DNA of 64,000 nt from VRUE01 sp963764365 (GTDB lineage: Bacteria > Actinomycetota > Thermoleophilia > Solirubrobacterales > 70-9): the NCBI GenBank assembly GCA_963764365.1, contig CAVXSI010000002.1, positions 310,001 through 374,000 on the forward strand, in the 5' to 3' direction. The notes under the pieces are model-generated. The model saw only the letters and a list, made by a program, of their open reading frames with translations. It had not been told where the DNA came from and did no database searches. The position numbers and the translations under genes were made by a program. Shown one piece after another: positions 9,662 to 18,846 of this stretch (within the stretch, counting starts at the first letter, position 1; each line of letters begins with the position of its first letter).

Positions 9662-10408
9662 TCAGAGCCTCTGCGCAAACAGCACGGCGGCCACCGCGGT
9701 GGCCAGGTTGAGGCTGGAGACGCCGTCGCGCATCGGGATCCCGAGGCGGGCGTCGGCGCGGTCGAGCAGCTCGTCGCTGAGGCCGTGCCGCTCGGTGCCG
9801 AAGGCGAGCACCGCCCGCGGCGGCAGCTCGGCCGGCCGCAGGCCCTCGCCCTCGGGGTCGATCGCGACCAGCGGCCGGTCGCTCGCCGGCAGCGCCGGGA
9901 CCGCGGCGACCGGCAGCGCGTAGTGGAGGCCGGCGGCGCCGCGCAGAGCGTCGGGGTGCCAGGGGTCGTTCGCGCCGGTGGTGAGGACGCCGGCGGCGTC
10001 GGCGGCGGCGGCGACCCGCACGCAGGCGCCGAGGTTGCCCAGCGTCCGCGGGTCCTCGAGCAGGACGAGCGGCGCCGCGCGGCCGTCGGCCAGCACCGCC
10101 CCAAGGTCGACGGCGCGGCGGCGGGCGATCGCGACGACGCCGGTGCGGGGCGCCTGCGGGACCAGCTCCGCCAGCAGCTCGGGCGAGACCGTCGCGGCGA
10201 CGCCGGCGAGCCGGCCGGCGACATCGGGGGCGAGCTCGCCGGCCAGCCGCTCGAGCCCGGGCCGGTCGCAGGCGACCGCCTCCTCCAGCTCGGCGCCGAA
10301 GCGCAGCGCGTGCTTGAGCGCGTGGAAGCCCTCGAGCACGGCCAGCTCGCGGTCGCGCCGCGCGGTACGGAAACGGCGAACTAGCTCTCGGTCGACGGCG
10401 TCGCTCAC
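9662..10408 (-). CDS. SpoU/TrmH-family RNA 2'-O-methyltransferase
   Basis: 248 residues. The C-terminal SPOUT domain carries all three family motifs: DPRTLGNLGACVR (motif 1), LAFGTERHGLS (motif 2) and IPMRDGVSSLNLATAVA (motif 3), which form the knotted S-adenosylmethionine site. The N-terminal 90 residues resemble the substrate-binding L30-like domain, with a typical ELVRRFRTARRDRELAVLEG start. It methylates a ribose in rRNA or tRNA; the target base cannot be told from sequence. Confidence 0.92.
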   Translation of the reverse strand: MSDAVDRELVRRFRTARRDRELAVLEGFHALKHALRFGAELEEAVACDRPGLERLAGELAPDVAGRLAGVAATVSPELLAELVPQAPRTGVVAIARRRAVDLGAVLADGRAAPLVLLEDPRTLGNLGACVRVAAAADAAGVLTTGANDPWHPDALRGAAGLHYALPVAAVPALPASDRPLVAIDPEGEGLRPAELPPRAVLAFGTERHGLSDELLDRADARLGIPMRDGVSSLNLATAVAAVLFAQRL

Positions 10409-10433
10409 CGCCGCACATCATGACCGGCCGTGG

Positions 10434-11609
10434 CTACTCGGTCGGCTCGACGATGAGCGCGCGGCCTTCCTCGTCGGGAAAGCCGTCGAGGAGACCGGTC
10501 AGGTAGCGGCCGATGATCTTGCCGTCGCGCTCGTGCCAGGGCGGGCTTTCCGCCAGGCGCGAGACTTCGCCGCGACCGCCGGTCGGGTGGCCATACAGGT
10601 AAAGCGGCTCGCGGCCCGTCCAGAGCACGCCCCGCAACTCCGGGTCGAAGCCGGCGGGCTCAACCTCACAGCCCACCGCGGCGGCGATCACTTCGGCCGC
10701 GGCGTCCGCCTGCTGGGTGGCGACCCCGCCCTGCTTGACCGGGAAGTTCGTCACGTCGCCGGCCGCGAAGGCGCGCTCCATGCCGACCACCCGGCAGTGC
10801 TCGTCGACGGCGACGAAGCCCTCGTCGTCGTGGGGCACACCGTCGATCCTGCGGCCCTCGAGGCGCGGCAGGCTGACGACGGCTTCGGTCTCGATCGGCT
10901 CGCCCGGAGCGATCTCCAACCTGCCCCGCTCGAAGCCGACGGGGTGGGTGCCGGCGATCAGCTCGATCCCCTGCTCTTCCAGCAGGCCGGCCATCTGCTC
11001 GGCTACCGCCCGGCCGAAGAGCTGAAGAGGCGCGTCCTCCGGCGTGATCACGGTGACCTTGGCGTCCGCGATGCCCGACTTGGCCAGCACGCCGGCGGCG
11101 AGCAGCGCCAGCTCGTACAGAGGCAGCGCCCAGCTGCTGCCGCCGGGCATCGTGAAGACCGCATCGCGCAGCGTGCCCGTCCGCAGCCGGCGCACCACGC
11201 TGCCGACCCCGCCTTCGTCGGCGACACCCCAGAAGGTGACCGCCCCCGGAACCGACCAGAGCATCCTGGTGCCGGGGCAGAGGAGCAGGAAGTCGTAGGG
11301 ATGAGGTTCGCCGTCCCTGACGAAGAACCGGCGCGCCTCGGCATCGACCGAGGCGACCCCGCCGAGGTGGAAGCTGGCGCCACAGGCCTCCGCCAGCGCT
11401 GCGAGGTCGTAGCGCAGGATGCTCGCGACCCCGTAGGGCTCGCCGACCGAGAAGGGGCGGTAGACGAACTCGCGGCGTGGAGCCCAAATCTCGGTCGTGA
11501 TCCTCTCGCCGGCCAGGTTACGCACCGCGAGCGCCGCCTCCAGCGCCGCGACGCCGCCGCCGGCGATGACCAGCTTCGGGGTGCCCGGGTCGCCGGCTCG
11601 ATCTGTCAT
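10434..11609 (-). CDS. FAD-dependent pyridine nucleotide-disulfide oxidoreductase family protein
   Basis: 391-residue flavoprotein. The FAD-binding Rossmann motif is KLVIAGGGVAALEAALAVR near the N-terminus, with LLLCPGTRM as the second dinucleotide element and AFAAGDVTNFP as the C-terminal FAD contact. The layout is like NDH-2 and sulfide:quinone reductases. No redox CxxC is present, so a quinone or small acceptor is likely but unproven. TACTGT at 11616-11621 (minus strand) ends six bases before the ATG, supporting this start and a leaderless mRNA. Confidence 0.8.
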   Translation of the reverse strand: MTDRAGDPGTPKLVIAGGGVAALEAALAVRNLAGERITTEIWAPRREFVYRPFSVGEPYGVASILRYDLAALAEACGASFHLGGVASVDAEARRFFVRDGEPHPYDFLLLCPGTRMLWSVPGAVTFWGVADEGGVGSVVRRLRTGTLRDAVFTMPGGSSWALPLYELALLAAGVLAKSGIADAKVTVITPEDAPLQLFGRAVAEQMAGLLEEQGIELIAGTHPVGFERGRLEIAPGEPIETEAVVSLPRLEGRRIDGVPHDDEGFVAVDEHCRVVGMERAFAAGDVTNFPVKQGGVATQQADAAAEVIAAAVGCEVEPAGFDPELRGVLWTGREPLYLYGHPTGGRGEVSRLAESPPWHERDGKIIGRYLTGLLDGFPDEEGRALIVEPTE

Positions 11610-11793
11610 ATGCCGACAGTAGGGATGCGGGCCGGCACCTCCATCCGCAGGAACTCCCCAGCCGGGTGCGGCTTATCACCGATGCAGCGCGTTTCCCCCG
11701 GTCTGACGTCGACCGCCGGAACCGACCCTTGACGAGCGTCGACGGCGGTGAGAACTTGGCAGGTGACGATCGAAGGCGACGAAAGGCAAGACG

Positions 11794-12093
11794 ATGGCAG
11801 ACGGTTTGATTCTCGAGTTCGACGGCGTCGGGCTCGAGCAGTACCAGGCGGTCAACGAGCGGTTGGGGGTCGACATGGCGAGCGGCGAGGGAGACTGGCC
11901 CGACGGCCTCCTCTACCACGCCGGCGGCGCCAAGCCGGGCGGCTGGTTCGTGTTCGAGGTCTGGGACTCCAAGGACACGCAGGCGCGCTTCATGGCGGAC
12001 CGCCTCGGCCAGGCGCTGAAAGAAGGCGGCATCGAGGGCCCGCCCAGCCGGGTCGAGTGGCTGGAGCTGGCCGCCGCCCACCAGGCTCCGTAG
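11794..12093 (+). CDS. Small dimeric alpha/beta-barrel-like protein
   Basis: 99-residue cytosolic protein, start supported by a GAAAGG site nine bases upstream. The pattern (EFDGVGLEQYQAVNERLG, then GGWFVFEVWDSKDTQARFM, then PSRVEWLELAAAH) matches small ferredoxin-like, ABM-type proteins that act as monooxygenases or scavengers. No catalytic residue can be named. It is divergent from the flavoprotein gene with 184 bases between them. Confidence 0.72.
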   Translation: MADGLILEFDGVGLEQYQAVNERLGVDMASGEGDWPDGLLYHAGGAKPGGWFVFEVWDSKDTQARFMADRLGQALKEGGIEGPPSRVEWLELAAAHQAP

Positions 12094-12094
12094 C

Positions 12095-12260
12095 CCGGGT
12101 CCCGGGCGCTGCCCGCCGCTTGCCCGCGGCGGGCCGCTCTGGAACCAGGCGAAGACGAAGCAGGCGATCGCGACGATCAGCGCCGCGATCCCGTGCTTGG
12201 CGTGGCGATGGCTCGACCCGGCCGCGTGGCCGGGGAAGAACGAGGGCAGCGAGCCGGGCA
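12095..12260 (-). pseudogene. Possible remnant of a one-helix membrane protein
   Basis: On the minus strand one frame reads PGHAAGSSHRHAKHGIAALI followed by VAIACFVFAWFQSGPP, a convincing single membrane helix. The frame has no standard start and runs on without a stop into the antisense of the 99-residue gene, so it is probably a decayed or frameshifted small gene, or chance. Confidence 0.2.
12111..12134 (+). terminator. Hairpin after the 99-residue gene
   Basis: GCCCGCCGC and GCGGCGGGC form a perfect nine-base stem with a six-base loop, 18 bases after the stop codon. There is no T-tract, as is usual for high-GC actinobacterial terminators. Confidence 0.5.
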
Positions 12261-12349
12261 GAGGCGGGGACTACCATCAGTCAAGTCTCACGACTCGTTT
12301 AGGGAGTGCGCCTACGCTTGATGAGACGACCGATCCGCACGAGGACGCG

Positions 12350-13549
12350 ATGAACTACCTGCGACGCATCTCCACCCTCCGCCTTCTCGGCCTCGGCGCC
12401 GCGCTGGCGCTGTTCGCCGCCGCCACCGCGGCGATCGCGATCGCCGCCACCGGCACCGGCCCGACGCCGCCGCCGAAGCCGCTCGACGAAGCCGTCCACG
12501 ACGCGCTGACCGCGCCGCCGCTCGAAGGGGTCAGCGCCCGCGTCCACTTCACCGACAACCTGATCGGCGAATCGGTCCTCGAAGGTTCCGACCCGCTGCT
12601 CGGCGGCGCCTCCGGCAGGCTCTGGGCCTCGGCCGACGGCCGCCTGCGGCTGGAGCTGCAGGCCGACGTCTCGAAGAGCAGCGGCGGCGACTTCCAGGTG
12701 CTGGTCGACGAAAGCAGCTTCACCGTCTACGACCCGGGCACGGAAACGGTCTACAAGGGGACGCTGCCCCAGCGCGAACAGGCGAGCGGAGAAGGGGAAG
12801 CCAAGGACGAACCGCCCTCGCTCGCCAAGGTCCGGGAAGGGATCGAAGAGGCGATGAAGCACGCCGACCTGAGCGGCGCGATCCCCTCCGATGTCGCCGG
12901 TCGGGCCGCCTACACGCTGCACGTCTCGCCGCAGGCGAACGGCGGCCTGGTCGGCGGCGCCGAGCTCGCCTGGGACGCCGCCAACGGCGCGCCGCTGCGG
13001 GTCGCGCTCTACGCCAAGGGCGAAAGCTCGCCGGTGCTCGAGCTGAGCGCGACCGAAGTCTCCTTCGGCCCGGTCGCCGAATCGGTGTTCGAAGTCTCGC
13101 CGCCGCCCGGGGCGAAGGTGGTCGACCTCAACCCGCCCGTTAAGGGCGAAGGCGAAGGGGGCGGGGAGCCCGCCCCGGTCACGGGGCTGGAATCCGTCCA
13201 GACGAAGACCGGCTTCCAGATCAGCGCGCCGCCCACGCTGGCGGGCATGTCGCGGGACCAGGTGCGCCTGGTCGCCGGCGGCAGCGATGCCGGCGCCCTG
13301 CTCACCTACGGCAAGGGGCTCGGCGGGATCGCCGTGCTCGAGCTGCCGGCCGGCGAAGCAGGCGCGGGCGAAGGAGGGGAAACCGGCGGCCTGCAGCTGC
13401 CAAGCGTGTCGATCGCAGGCGCGAGCCAGGCGCGGCAGCTGGAAACGCCGCTCGGAACCGTGATCCGCTTCCGCCGCGCCGGCGTCGAGTACACGGTCGT
13501 CGGCTCGGTCACCCCGGCGGTCGCCCGGGAAGCCGCCCAGGGCCTGTAG
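12350..13549 (+). CDS. Membrane-anchored LolA/LprG-like outer-surface protein
   Basis: 399 residues. The N-terminal hydrophobic segment LLGLGAALALFAAATAAIAI acts as signal or anchor, and the rest is extracytoplasmic. The beta-rich body (GRLWASADGRLRLELQADVS, SFTVYDPGTETVYKGTLP, RAAYTLHVSPQ, WDAANGAPLRVALYA) has the pattern of LolA/DUF2092-type lipoprotein- or lipid-carrier folds. I start at ATG 12350, which has GAGGA six bases upstream, rather than at an earlier in-frame codon. It lies just ahead of an ABC transporter pair (20-base gap), so it may serve as that transporter's extracytoplasmic partner. Confidence 0.75.
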   Translation: MNYLRRISTLRLLGLGAALALFAAATAAIAIAATGTGPTPPPKPLDEAVHDALTAPPLEGVSARVHFTDNLIGESVLEGSDPLLGGASGRLWASADGRLRLELQADVSKSSGGDFQVLVDESSFTVYDPGTETVYKGTLPQREQASGEGEAKDEPPSLAKVREGIEEAMKHADLSGAIPSDVAGRAAYTLHVSPQANGGLVGGAELAWDAANGAPLRVALYAKGESSPVLELSATEVSFGPVAESVFEVSPPPGAKVVDLNPPVKGEGEGGGEPAPVTGLESVQTKTGFQISAPPTLAGMSRDQVRLVAGGSDAGALLTYGKGLGGIAVLELPAGEAGAGEGGETGGLQLPSVSIAGASQARQLETPLGTVIRFRRAGVEYTVVGSVTPAVAREAAQGL

Positions 13550-13568
13550 ACGTGGCGGGCTAGCCCGG

Positions 13569-14534
13569 ATGCCCGACGCGGCGCCGATCGAGGTCCGCGG
13601 CCTGGTCAAGCGCTACGGCGACCTCGTCGCCGTCGACCGCGTCGACCTGACGGTCGAGCGCGGCGACGTGTTCGGCTACCTCGGCCCCAACGGCGCCGGC
13701 AAGACGACCTCGCTGCGGATGATGCTCGGCCTGATCCACCCGGACGAGGGCTCGGTGCGGCTGTTCGGCCGCGACCCCCAGCGCGGCGTCGCCGCGCTCG
13801 AGGGCGTCGCCGGGTTCGTCGAGGCGCCGGCCTTCTACCCCTACCTGAGCGGGCGCGAGAACCTGCGGCTCTGCGCCGCCCTCGACGGCGGCGAGGCGGC
13901 GGCGCGGATCGACGAGGTGCTCGAGGCGGTCGAGATGAGCGAGCGGGCGAAGGACCGGGTCGGCGGCTACTCGCACGGGATGCGGCAGCGGCTGGGGATC
14001 GCGGCGGCGCTGCTGCGGCGGCCGCGGCTGCTGCTGCTCGACGAGCCGGCCACCGGGCTCGACCCGGGCGGGATGCGCGACATGCGCGAGCTGATCCGCG
14101 ACCTCGCCGCGCGCGGGATCACCGTGCTGCTCTCCAGCCACCTGCTGTTCGAGGTCGAAGAGCTCTGCAACCGGGTCGCGATCGTGCGGCGCGGCCGGGT
14201 CGTCTACGAGGGCGCGCTGGCCGAGCTGCGCGACCGCGCCGGGGTCAGCTTCCGGCTGCGCACCGGCGACGACGGCCGGGCCCGGCGGATCTGCGACGCG
14301 CAGGCGGGGATCGAGGAGGTGCGCGACGCCCCCGGCGGCGGCCTGCTGTTCCGGGCGGCGGGCGAGGCCGCGGTCGGCGAGCTGTCGCTGGCGCTGGGCG
14401 AGTCCGGCGCGCCGGTACTGGAGCTGAGCCCGCGCCAGGCGAGCCTCGAGGACCTCTTCTTCCAGCTGACCGAGGGCGACGACGGCGCGGCCGGGGCGGA
14501 GCGGATCGCGGCGGCGGCCGAGGAGCTGGCCTGA
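13569..14534 (+). CDS. ABC transporter ATP-binding protein
   Basis: 321 residues: Walker A GPNGAGKTT (about 43-51), signature YSHGMRQRLGIA, Walker B LLLLDEPATGLDP and the switch histidine in LLSSHLL. A C-terminal extension of about 90 residues follows, typical of CcmA/DrrA-type exporters. It overlaps the permease start by one base, so the two form one transporter. The LolA-like gene just upstream probably belongs to the same unit. Substrate unknown. Confidence 0.92.
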   Translation: MPDAAPIEVRGLVKRYGDLVAVDRVDLTVERGDVFGYLGPNGAGKTTSLRMMLGLIHPDEGSVRLFGRDPQRGVAALEGVAGFVEAPAFYPYLSGRENLRLCAALDGGEAAARIDEVLEAVEMSERAKDRVGGYSHGMRQRLGIAAALLRRPRLLLLDEPATGLDPGGMRDMRELIRDLAARGITVLLSSHLLFEVEELCNRVAIVRRGRVVYEGALAELRDRAGVSFRLRTGDDGRARRICDAQAGIEEVRDAPGGGLLFRAAGEAAVGELSLALGESGAPVLELSPRQASLEDLFFQLTEGDDGAAGAERIAAAAEELA

Positions 14535-15349
14535 TGCCCGGCGTGCTGACCGTCTACCGCTGGGAGCTGCGCAAGCTGCGGGCGCAGAAGCGCACCTACC
14601 TCGGGCTCGGCGCTGCGGCGGCGGTGCCGATCATCTTCGTCACCGCGCTGGCGATCCGCAACGGCGAACCGCGCGACGTCGCCTTCGGCCGCTACGTCCA
14701 CGACACCGGCCTGGCGATCCCGCTGGTCCTGCTGCTGTTCGGCTCGGTCTGGCTGTTCCCGCTGATCACCGCGCTGGTGGCCGGCGACATCGTCGCCGCC
14801 GAGGACCGCGACCGGACCCTGAAGACGATCCTCACCCGCTCGGTCGAACGGCAGCGGATCTTCGCCGCGAAGGCGCTGGCGGCGGTCACCTACGCGACCG
14901 CGGCGATCGTCCTCAGCGGCGCGACCGCGCTCGCCGCCGGGATCCTCGCCTCCGGCTTCAACCCGATCGTCACCCTCTCGGGGACCCGGGTCTCCGCCGC
15001 CCACGGCCTCGGCCTGGTCGGCGCCAGCCTGCTCGTCTACCTGCTGCCGATCCTCGCCGTCGCCTGCATCGGGCTGCTGCTCTCGACCGTCTTCCGCAAC
15101 AGCGCCGCGGCGATCGTCGGCACGCTGATGTTCTCGCTGCTGCTGCAGCTGATCGGCATCCTGCCCGGGCTCGGCGGGCTGCAGCCGTACCTGCTCAGCA
15201 CCCAGTTCCAGGCCTGGCAGGGCTTCCTCCGCGTCCCCGTCGACTGGGCGCCGATCCTGCGCGCGCTCTGGGTCTGCGCCCTCTACGCGGTGCCGGCGCT
15301 GGTCGTCGCGACGCTGGTCTTCCTGCGCCGCGACGTCGCCGGCGAGTAG
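14534..15349 (+). CDS. ABC-2 type transporter permease
   Basis: 271 residues with six predicted helices. A cytosolic N-terminus (YRWELRKLRAQKRTYLGLG) precedes the first helix, and a loop with VAAEDRDRTLKTILTRSVER lies before helix 3, as in ABC-2/NatB-like permeases. Start overlaps the ATPase stop (TGATG). It works with the preceding ATPase; the cargo may be a lipid, drug or polysaccharide, not determinable. Confidence 0.88.
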   Translation: MPGVLTVYRWELRKLRAQKRTYLGLGAAAAVPIIFVTALAIRNGEPRDVAFGRYVHDTGLAIPLVLLLFGSVWLFPLITALVAGDIVAAEDRDRTLKTILTRSVERQRIFAAKALAAVTYATAAIVLSGATALAAGILASGFNPIVTLSGTRVSAAHGLGLVGASLLVYLLPILAVACIGLLLSTVFRNSAAAIVGTLMFSLLLQLIGILPGLGGLQPYLLSTQFQAWQGFLRVPVDWAPILRALWVCALYAVPALVVATLVFLRRDVAGE

Positions 15350-15439
15350 CCGCGCCCGGTCGCCGCGCGCGCCGGTTCCTGGCGACCTTCTCAGGCGGCT
15401 CTCATCTGCGATTAACCTCCCCTGGAAGGCTTTCCCGGT

Positions 15440-16570
15440 ATGCGGCAGTCCAATCGCACCGCACCCTGGCGCCGCCTGCGGCGCATCGTCCTGCTGGCGA
15501 CGGGGATCTGCCTGCTGCCGGCGGCGGCCTCCTACGTGGGGAACCTCAGCGAACCGCACAACGTCCGCTTCGGCGTCGCCAGCGTCGAGTGGATGCGCCA
15601 GAACGGCGGCAACGGGGTCGTCTCCCAGATCGAGAACTGGTACTACACGCTGACCGCGCCCTCGAAGGGCGGGCCGCCGCTGCGCTCGCTGCCGCAGGTC
15701 GGGATCGCCGCCACCAGCTCGGATCCCGAATCCGCCGCCCAGCCCTACCGGCCGCCGAACGTGAAGCCGCCGATCAAACCGGCGCTGCCCGGCGAGGGCG
15801 TCTGGCGGCCGGCCGCCGCCCACGCCGGGCCGCAGCCGCCGGTCCTGCTGACGACCTTCCGCAGCGACCCCGAATACCCGCAGCTCGTCGCCGGGGTCGC
15901 CTGGATCGACTCCCGGCGCTCCCACCTCGCCTACGTGCCCGGCCTGGCCGAGCCGCCGGAAATCGCCCACCGGGGCCCGGCCGAGGTGCCGCCCTCGCTG
16001 CGGCACGGGCTGGTCGCCACCTTCAACGGCGGCTTCCCGCTGGAAACCTCGAATGCCGGCCTGGTCGTCCGCGGGCAGACGGTGGCGCCGATGGTGAACG
16101 GGATCGCGACCCTGGTCGAGTACCGCGACGGGCGGATCGACGTGGTCCGCTGGGAGCACGGCCCCGCACCCAGCCGCCACGTCTGGTTCGCGAAGCAGAA
16201 CCTGCCGCCGATCGTCTACGAAGGCAGGCTCAACCCCAACCTCAGCGACGGCCCGGAATGGGGCGCGACCGTCAACAACGCGGTCCAGGTCTGGCGCTCG
16301 GGGCTCGGCATCGACCGCCACGGCAACCTGATCTACGCCGTCGCGAACGACCAGACGGTCGGCTCGCTGGCCGAAATCCTGCAGCGGGCCGGCGCCGTAC
16401 GGGCGCTGGAGCTCGACATCAACGAAGACTGGGTCAGCTTCATCACCTACCGGCACCCGGGGGCGGGCGAACCGTCGCAGCTGCTGCCCGACATCTACCG
16501 GCCCGCCGACCGCTACCTGACCCCCGACGAACGCGACTTCTTCGCCGTCTACGCGAAGGGCGGCTGGTAG
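15440..16570 (+). CDS. Phosphodiester glycosidase (NAGPA domain) family protein
   Basis: 376 residues with an N-terminal signal anchor (RRIVLLATGICLLPAAASYV) and an extracytoplasmic domain of the NAGPA/PF09992 type. Recognisable parts are ATFNGGFPLETSNAG, LVVRGQTVAPMVNG and the acidic VRALELDINEDW near residue 325. Such enzymes remove sugar from phosphodiester-linked glycans in the cell envelope. TAACCT at 15414-15419 is a likely -10 and GGAAGG lies upstream of the ATG. It is followed two bases later by a small membrane protein and then uppP, suggesting an envelope gene cluster. Confidence 0.82.
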   Translation: MRQSNRTAPWRRLRRIVLLATGICLLPAAASYVGNLSEPHNVRFGVASVEWMRQNGGNGVVSQIENWYYTLTAPSKGGPPLRSLPQVGIAATSSDPESAAQPYRPPNVKPPIKPALPGEGVWRPAAAHAGPQPPVLLTTFRSDPEYPQLVAGVAWIDSRRSHLAYVPGLAEPPEIAHRGPAEVPPSLRHGLVATFNGGFPLETSNAGLVVRGQTVAPMVNGIATLVEYRDGRIDVVRWEHGPAPSRHVWFAKQNLPPIVYEGRLNPNLSDGPEWGATVNNAVQVWRSGLGIDRHGNLIYAVANDQTVGSLAEILQRAGAVRALELDINEDWVSFITYRHPGAGEPSQLLPDIYRPADRYLTPDERDFFAVYAKGGW

Positions 16571-16572
16571 CG

Positions 16573-16809
16573 GTGGGGCTGCCGCGCGAGATCACGCCGG
16601 GCGCGCGGGCACGGCGGGCGCTGCTGGTCGACGCGATCGCCGCGCTCGCCCTGGCCGGGGTCGTGCTCAGCCTCGCCGCCGGGCTCGGCGTGGTCGGCTT
16701 CTTCGGCCTGCCGCTGCTGGTCGCGGGGCTGGTCTGGATCGGCGCCGAACGGCTGCTCTCCCGGCGGCGGGCGCGCAGATCGAACTCCCTCGCCCGCCGG
16801 GTGACATAG
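16573..16809 (+). CDS. Small two-helix membrane protein
   Basis: 78 residues starting at GTG 16573, two bases past the glycosidase stop. Two hydrophobic helices, LLVDAIAALALAGVVLSLAA and VGFFGLPLLVAGLVWIG, are followed by a basic tail (ERLLSRRRARRSN). No family recognised. Its close spacing suggests translational coupling with the glycosidase gene. Confidence 0.6.
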   Translation: MGLPREITPGARARRALLVDAIAALALAGVVLSLAAGLGVVGFFGLPLLVAGLVWIGAERLLSRRRARRSNSLARRVT

Positions 16810-16821
16810 GATCGCGCCGGC

Positions 16822-17688
16822 TTGGACCCGATCTCCTACTTTCAAGCGATCGTCCTGGGCCTGCTCCAGGGGATCGCCGAGCCGTTCCCGATCTCGAGCC
16901 TCGGCCACGGGGTGATCGCGCCCGGGATCTTCGGCTGGAACATCCACCAGAACGACGAATTCTTCCTCGCCTTCCTGGTCGCCACCCACTGCGCCACCGC
17001 GCTCGTCCTCTTCGTCATGTTCTGGGAGGACTGGAAGCGGATCTTCCACGGGCTGGGGCGCTCGCTGCGCGACCGCGAGATCGGCGCCGAGGACACCGGC
17101 GCCCGGCTCGGCTGGCTGCTGATCGTCGGCACGATCCCGGCCGGCCTGCTGGGCCTGACCCTCGAGCACCCGCTGCGCACCCTGTTCGCCTCGCCGCAGA
17201 CGGCGGCGGCCTTCCTGATCCTCAACGGCGTCCTGCTGCTGGTCTTCGAGCGCTTCCGCCGCCGGCCGCCGAAGCGCGGCGACTACCTCGGCGACTCCGA
17301 CAGCCGCATCGCCAAGCTGACCTGGAAGGAGGCGTTCGGGATCGGCACCGCCCAGGCGGCGGCGCTGATCCCCGGCATCTCGCGCTCCGGGATCACGATG
17401 GGCGGCGGCCTCCTGTTCGGCCTCTCCAACGAGGACGCGGCCCGCTACGCCTTCCTCCTGGCGACGCCGATCATCGGCGCCGCCGGGGTGCTGAAGCTGC
17501 CGGAGCTGCTCGGTCCCGCCGGCGACGGCGTCCGCGGCCAGGCGCTGGTCGGCGCGCTCGCCGCCGCCCTGACCACCTACGTCGCGGTCAAGTTCCTGCT
17601 GCGCTTCTTCGAGACCAACCGCCTCACCCCGTTCGGGATCTACTGCATCCTCGGCGGCATCGCCTACACGCTGATCCTGGCACTGTGA
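16822..17688 (+). CDS. uppP: Undecaprenyl-diphosphatase
   Basis: Recycles undecaprenyl pyrophosphate to the monophosphate lipid carrier for peptidoglycan and other envelope polymers; 288-residue polytopic membrane enzyme. The two family active motifs are LLQGIAEPFPISSLGH (the E/QxxxE motif, here Gln...Glu) and PGISRSGITMGGG (PGxSRSG with the catalytic Arg). The loop after the first motif (APGIFGWNIHQNDEFFLA) is longer than in E. coli BacA. Start is TTG 16822: TAGGAT at 16807-16812 ends nine bases earlier, so the mRNA is probably leaderless. Confidence 0.93.
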   Translation: MDPISYFQAIVLGLLQGIAEPFPISSLGHGVIAPGIFGWNIHQNDEFFLAFLVATHCATALVLFVMFWEDWKRIFHGLGRSLRDREIGAEDTGARLGWLLIVGTIPAGLLGLTLEHPLRTLFASPQTAAAFLILNGVLLLVFERFRRRPPKRGDYLGDSDSRIAKLTWKEAFGIGTAQAAALIPGISRSGITMGGGLLFGLSNEDAARYAFLLATPIIGAAGVLKLPELLGPAGDGVRGQALVGALAAALTTYVAVKFLLRFFETNRLTPFGIYCILGGIAYTLILAL

Positions 17689-17714
17689 CGTGCCCCCGAT
17701 CCCGGCGCTGGAGT

Positions 17715-17764
17715 GACGTGCCGGGAGTTAGCCACCATATTGGGCGGTCAACTCCCGGCACGTC
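17715..17764. repeat. Palindromic repeat family A, copy 4
   Basis: A 50-bp palindrome, arms GACGTGCCGGGAGTTA / TCAACTCCCGGCACGTC, centre CACCATATTGGGCGG. It lies between the convergent uppP and deacetylase genes. It is almost identical to copy 7, which sits inside a coding region at 47865. Confidence 0.92.
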
Positions 17765-17780
17765 CGACGACGCGTTCCGC

Positions 17781-18815
17781 CTATAGGTCCCAGTAGCGGC
17801 CGACGTAGGAGGCGGCGCGGGAGGTGAGGATCGGGTCGGGGGCCACGGACTCCGCCTCGCCCTCGCCGGCCAGGGCCCGCATCGTCGCCTCGACCGACTC
17901 GGCCAGGGCCGCCGGTTCGTAGCCGCCCTCGAGCACGGCGCCGAGCGGGGCGTCGAGCGAGCGGGCCAGCTCGCGGACCTGGCAGGCCATGCGGGCGAAG
18001 GAGGAGGCGTCGAGGCGGCAGCCGGCGAGCGGGTCGTCGCGGTGGGCGTCGAAGCCGGCCGAGACGAGGATCAGCTGGGGGCGGAACTCGGCGGCGGCGG
18101 CGAGGATCACATGCTCGAGCAGCGACAGCCAGAGGTCCTCTTCGGAGCCGGCGGGGACCGGCAGGTTGATCGTGCAGCCCGCGCCGGGGCCGGAGCCGAC
18201 GTCGGCGATCGAGCCGCTGCCGGGGTAGATGCCCTCCTGGTGGATGCCGGCGACGAGCACGTCGGCGCGGCTGCGGAAGGCCTCGACGGTGCCGTTGCCG
18301 TGGTGCACGTCCCAGTCGAGGACCAGCACCCGCTCGGCGCCGAGCTCGCGGATCGCCAGCTCGGCGGCGATCGCGACGTTGTCGAACAGGCAGAAGCCCA
18401 TCGACCGGTCCGTTTCGGCGTGGTGGCCGGCGGGACGCACGGCGCAGAAGCCGGTCGGCGCCTCGCCCGCGAGCAGCGCGCGGACCATCGCGCAGGCGCC
18501 CCCGGCGGCGTGCAGCGCCGCCGGCCAGGAGGCCTCGCCGACGAAGGTGTCGGCGTCGATCGCGCCGCCGCCGGCCAGGCACAGGTCGCGGACCGACTCG
18601 ACCAGGCGGCGGCTGTGGACCAGCTCCAGCTCGGCCTCACTCGCCGCCGGCGCCTCGCGGCGCTCCCAGCCGAGCCAGTCGGCGGCACCGAGCCTCTCCT
18701 CGATCGCCCGCAGGCGCTGCGGCGAGTCGGGGTGCCCCGGGATCCCCTCGCGCGGATCGTGCTCGAGGCAGGCGGGGTGGCTGTAGTAGAGCGGGGCGCT
18801 CGCCTCGGCGGCCAT
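17781..18815 (-). CDS. Histone deacetylase-like amidohydrolase (AcuC-like)
   Basis: 344-residue zinc-dependent deacetylase. Active-site motifs are intact: RPAGHHA (His 131/132), LDWDVHHGNGT (zinc ligands Asp 169 and His 171), SAGFDAHRDDPL (Asp 256) and LEGGYEP. The family includes AcuC, which deacetylates acetyl-CoA synthetase, and acetylpolyamine hydrolases. AcuC is favoured because the divergent neighbour, 31 bases away, is a protein acetyltransferase of the Pat type. The target is not shown by sequence alone. Confidence 0.88.
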   Translation of the reverse strand: MAAEASAPLYYSHPACLEHDPREGIPGHPDSPQRLRAIEERLGAADWLGWERREAPAASEAELELVHSRRLVESVRDLCLAGGGAIDADTFVGEASWPAALHAAGGACAMVRALLAGEAPTGFCAVRPAGHHAETDRSMGFCLFDNVAIAAELAIRELGAERVLVLDWDVHHGNGTVEAFRSRADVLVAGIHQEGIYPGSGSIADVGSGPGAGCTINLPVPAGSEEDLWLSLLEHVILAAAAEFRPQLILVSAGFDAHRDDPLAGCRLDASSFARMACQVRELARSLDAPLGAVLEGGYEPAALAESVEATMRALAGEGEAESVAPDPILTSRAASYVGRYWDL

Positions 18816-18846
18816 CGGCCGGACTGTAGAGGGCTACCATCGGAGC
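18816..18846. promoter_or_regulatory. Divergent promoter between deacetylase and acetyltransferase genes
   Basis: Only 31 bases separate the two start codons. TACCAT at 18835-18840 ends six bases before GTG 18847, a -10 box for a leaderless plus-strand mRNA. The two genes must share or compete for this control region. Confidence 0.55.
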